Assembly: GCA_021823425.1 (NCBI GenBank)
Contig: JAKANX010000063.1
Location: forward strand, 1-6,312
Origin: Microcaldota archaeon
Lineage (GTDB): Archaea > Micrarchaeota > Micrarchaeia > Anstonellales > Bilamarchaeaceae
DNA: 6,312 nucleotides
Direction of reading: 5' to 3'
Shown: piece after piece, positions 4,843 through 6,312 of the stretch
Position numbering within the stretch: the stretch's first letter is position 1
Layout of the letters: the number at the start of each line of letters is the position of its first letter
Made by a program: the position numbers and the translations under genes
The notes under the pieces: model-generated
What the model was told of the DNA's origin: nothing
What the model saw: only the letters and a program-made list of their open reading frames with translations
The model's database searches: none

Positions 4843-4846
4843 TAGA

Positions 4847-5914
4847 ATGCAACCAAAGCACGCAGCACTCATACTGTCCGACGGCACCGTCGTTTCCGGC
4901 AAGGGGTTCGGAGCCTCCGCGGTGCGCGCCGGCGAGCTCGTTTTCAACACCGCGATGCAGGGCTACCAGGAGAGCCTCACAGACCCGAGCTACGCGGGGC
5001 AGATTCTGCTGGCTACCTATCCGCTCGTGGGCAACTACGGGATTGACAAGGTTTCCTACGAAAGCTCCAGAATCCACGCCGAGGGCTACGCAGTCCGGGA
5101 GCTTTGCCCCGAGGGCGAGCACAAGGACTCGGTTGAAAATTTGGACTCGTTCCTGGAGGAGAACGGCCGCCCCGGAATATGCGGGATAGACACCCGCTTC
5201 CTCGTGCGCAAGATACGCACGCACGGCGTGATGCCCGCGATGCTCGCCGTCGGCGAGCGCCCGCTCAACATAAAGGAGCTTCTTGCGAATTTGAAATTCG
5301 ATTACGGCAACACCGATTTCATAAAAAACATAACTGTGAAGAAGCCCGAAATTCACGGCGAAAAAGGCGCCGGGAAAAGCGTCGTGCTCATTGACTACGG
5401 CGCGAAGCGCAACATAATTACCGAGCTCGTAAAGCGCGGCCTCCGCGTCACAGTGGTTTCCGCGTACGAGGACGCCGAAACGATACGCGCGCTAGAGCCC
5501 GACGGCATAATGCTGTCCAACGGCCCGGGCAACCCCGCGATACTCACGCACGCGCACAAAGTGATAAACGAATTGAAGAATTATCCCATATTCGGAATCT
5601 GCCTCGGCAACCAGCTGCTTTCGCACGCGTTCGGCGGCGACACCTTCAAGCTGAAATTCGGCCACCGCGGAGTGAACCATCCCGTAATCAATTTGAAGGA
5701 CAGCAGGGTGCGCATAACGACCCAGAACCACGGCTTCGCGGTCGGAAAGGTGCCCAAGGGATTTGAAATAACCGAGAAGAGCGCGAACGACGGCAGCGTG
5801 GAAGGGATGGAGCACGCGGACGGGCACATATTCTGCGTGCAGTACCACCCGGAGGCGGCTCCGGGGCCGAACGACAACAAATACCTGTTTGATAGGTTCG
5901 TGAAGATGCTGTAG
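4847..5914 (+). CDS. carA: Carbamoyl-phosphate synthase small subunit (glutaminase)
   Basis: The 355-residue product is close to the usual CarA length (about 360-380). CarA hydrolyses glutamine and passes ammonia to CarB, which makes carbamoyl phosphate for arginine and pyrimidine synthesis in the cytosol. The N-terminal CarA-specific domain (1-160) has LVFNTAMQGYQESLTDPSYAG (31-51) and GICGIDTRFLVRKIR (110-124). The class I glutamine amidotransferase domain (about 178-355) has LSNGPGNP (223-230), nucleophile Cys252 in GICLGNQ (250-256), FGHRGVNHPV (271-280), and His334 and Glu336 in QYHPEAAPGP. The catalytic triad Cys-His-Glu is therefore complete. The residue after GICLG is Asn where many homologues have His; this is outside the triad. 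The ATG at 4847 is chosen because of the GTGAT site and because the family sequence begins there. The gene is followed by argF, with only eight bases between stop and start. carB is not in this window. Confidence 0.97.
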   Translation: MQPKHAALILSDGTVVSGKGFGASAVRAGELVFNTAMQGYQESLTDPSYAGQILLATYPLVGNYGIDKVSYESSRIHAEGYAVRELCPEGEHKDSVENLDSFLEENGRPGICGIDTRFLVRKIRTHGVMPAMLAVGERPLNIKELLANLKFDYGNTDFIKNITVKKPEIHGEKGAGKSVVLIDYGAKRNIITELVKRGLRVTVVSAYEDAETIRALEPDGIMLSNGPGNPAILTHAHKVINELKNYPIFGICLGNQLLSHAFGGDTFKLKFGHRGVNHPVINLKDSRVRITTQNHGFAVGKVPKGFEITEKSANDGSVEGMEHADGHIFCVQYHPEAAPGPNDNKYLFDRFVKML

Positions 5915-5919
5915 GTGAT
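5913..5919 (+). promoter_or_regulatory. Shine-Dalgarno site of argF overlapping the carA stop codon
   Basis: AGGTGAT begins inside the carA TAG stop codon (5912-5914) and ends three bases before the ATG at 5923. It is the same heptamer with the same spacing as at sepF, and suggests that carA and argF are cotranscribed. Confidence 0.75.
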
Positions 5920-5922
5920 TGA

Positions 5923-6312
5923 ATGAAGAACTTCCTTTCAATGAACGGGCTGGAAAAAGAGGAGCTGGAAAAGATTTTCGAGCTAGCCGACAAGACCAAG
6001 GACGCGAACTACTTTCCCAAGCCCGAGTGCGCAGGCCTCCTGTTTGACCGGCCGAGCACGAGGACGCGCGTCTCCTTTGAAGTGGCGCTAAGGCAGCTCG
6101 GAATCCACCCCATTTCCCTTGACTACGTCTTTTCGCAGCTAGCGAGCGGCGAGAGCATGGAGGACACGGGAAAAGTCCTGGGCGGTTACGTGAAGCTGAT
6201 AATAGCGAGGCTGCGCAGGCACGAGACCCTCCAAAGGCTCGCCTCCGCGTCCTCGGTCCCGGTGATAAACGCCGCAACGGAATTAGAGCATCCCTGCCAG
6301 GCGCTCGGGGAC
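5923..6312 (+). CDS. argF: Ornithine carbamoyltransferase, 3' end missing
   Basis: The gene runs off the window after 130 codons, about 40 percent of the usual 300-310. The product transfers the carbamoyl group of carbamoyl phosphate to ornithine, giving citrulline for arginine synthesis. The visible part is the carbamoyl-phosphate-binding domain. It has DRPSTRTRVSFEVALRQLG (42-60), with the phosphate-binding STRTR at 45-49, then SQLASGESMEDTGKVL (71-86), VPVINAATELEHPCQAL (112-128) with the carbamoyl-contacting HPCQ motif, and Arg/His residues around 96-100. HPCQ favours ornithine over aspartate carbamoyltransferase, which usually reads HPTQ. The ornithine-binding SMG loop lies beyond the end, so a related carbamoyltransferase is not fully excluded. 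Two positions usually Ala-Arg and Ser-Arg in the DTARVLSRY segment are Gly-Lys and Gly-Gly here. The start has an excellent AGGTGAT site. Placement after carA supports an arginine operon. Confidence 0.9.
   Translation, partial: MKNFLSMNGLEKEELEKIFELADKTKDANYFPKPECAGLLFDRPSTRTRVSFEVALRQLGIHPISLDYVFSQLASGESMEDTGKVLGGYVKLIIARLRRHETLQRLASASSVPVINAATELEHPCQALGD

Noticed and set aside
4814..4846. Upstream TTG (4814) or GTG (4838) as the carA start
   Set aside because: The TTG lies only four bases past the TATA box, ahead of the expected transcript start, and GTG 4838 is part of the ribosome site. The CarA family sequence begins at the ATG at 4847.
5492..6277. Minus-strand open frame of 261 codons across carA and argF
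   Set aside because: It is antisense to two clearly conserved enzymes and its product is Arg/Ser/Ala-rich without recognisable domains.

Overview
This window looks like ordinary chromosome from an archaeon with fairly GC-rich DNA. The archaeal signs are an Orc1/Cdc6 replication initiator, an archaeal-type SepF, a probable ribosomal protein eS26 (otherwise eukaryotic and archaeal), TATA-box-like promoters about 25 to 50 bases before the genes, and T-rich tracts rather than strong hairpins after two minus-strand genes. Isoleucine is often encoded by ATA despite the GC-rich DNA. A Cys-rich lipoprotein of a type I associate with DPANN archaea, together with eS26, makes a DPANN or TACK-related lineage plausible, but the window alone does not settle the phylum.

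Layout. (1) Bases 1-1197, plus: a 5'-truncated M17 leucyl aminopeptidase with all metal ligands present. (2) 1255-1629, minus: a SepF-like cell-division protein, convergent with the peptidase and followed at once by a T8 tract. (3) 1630-1804: a shared divergent control region with an AT-rich block, a GC-rich inverted repeat and a repeated TATA-plus-CCTATC element. (4) 1805-4027, plus: a tight three-gene unit of orc1/cdc6, a YfbR/HDDC2-type HD phosphohydrolase (1 base gap), and a cysteine-rich lipoprotein with a C-terminal membrane segment (7 base overlap). (5) 4108-4643, minus: a two-gene unit of probable eS26 followed by a DUF1805/YunC-family protein, joined by an ATGA overlap. (6) 4644-4846: a second divergent control region. 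(7) 4847 to the end, plus: carA (carbamoyl-phosphate synthase small subunit) followed by a 3'-truncated ornithine carbamoyltransferase whose Shine-Dalgarno sequence overlaps the carA stop codon.

How the genes fit together. SepF and Cdc6 place a division factor and a replication initiator back to back on one control region. The HD protein beside cdc6 probably dephosphorylates deoxynucleoside monophosphates, so the pair may link initiation with nucleotide housekeeping. carA and argF form the carbamoyl phosphate to citrulline branch of arginine synthesis, with carB not in view. eS26 and DUF1805 are probably translated in a coupled way.

I found no CRISPR array, insertion sequence, tRNA, rRNA, phage gene or defence system. 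No stretch longer than about 205 bases lacks a gene. The less ordinary items are the repeated element upstream of cdc6, a shared T-rich motif after both minus-strand units, the eS26-DUF1805 coupling, and the Cys-rich lipoprotein. I do not see a clearly new biological system here.
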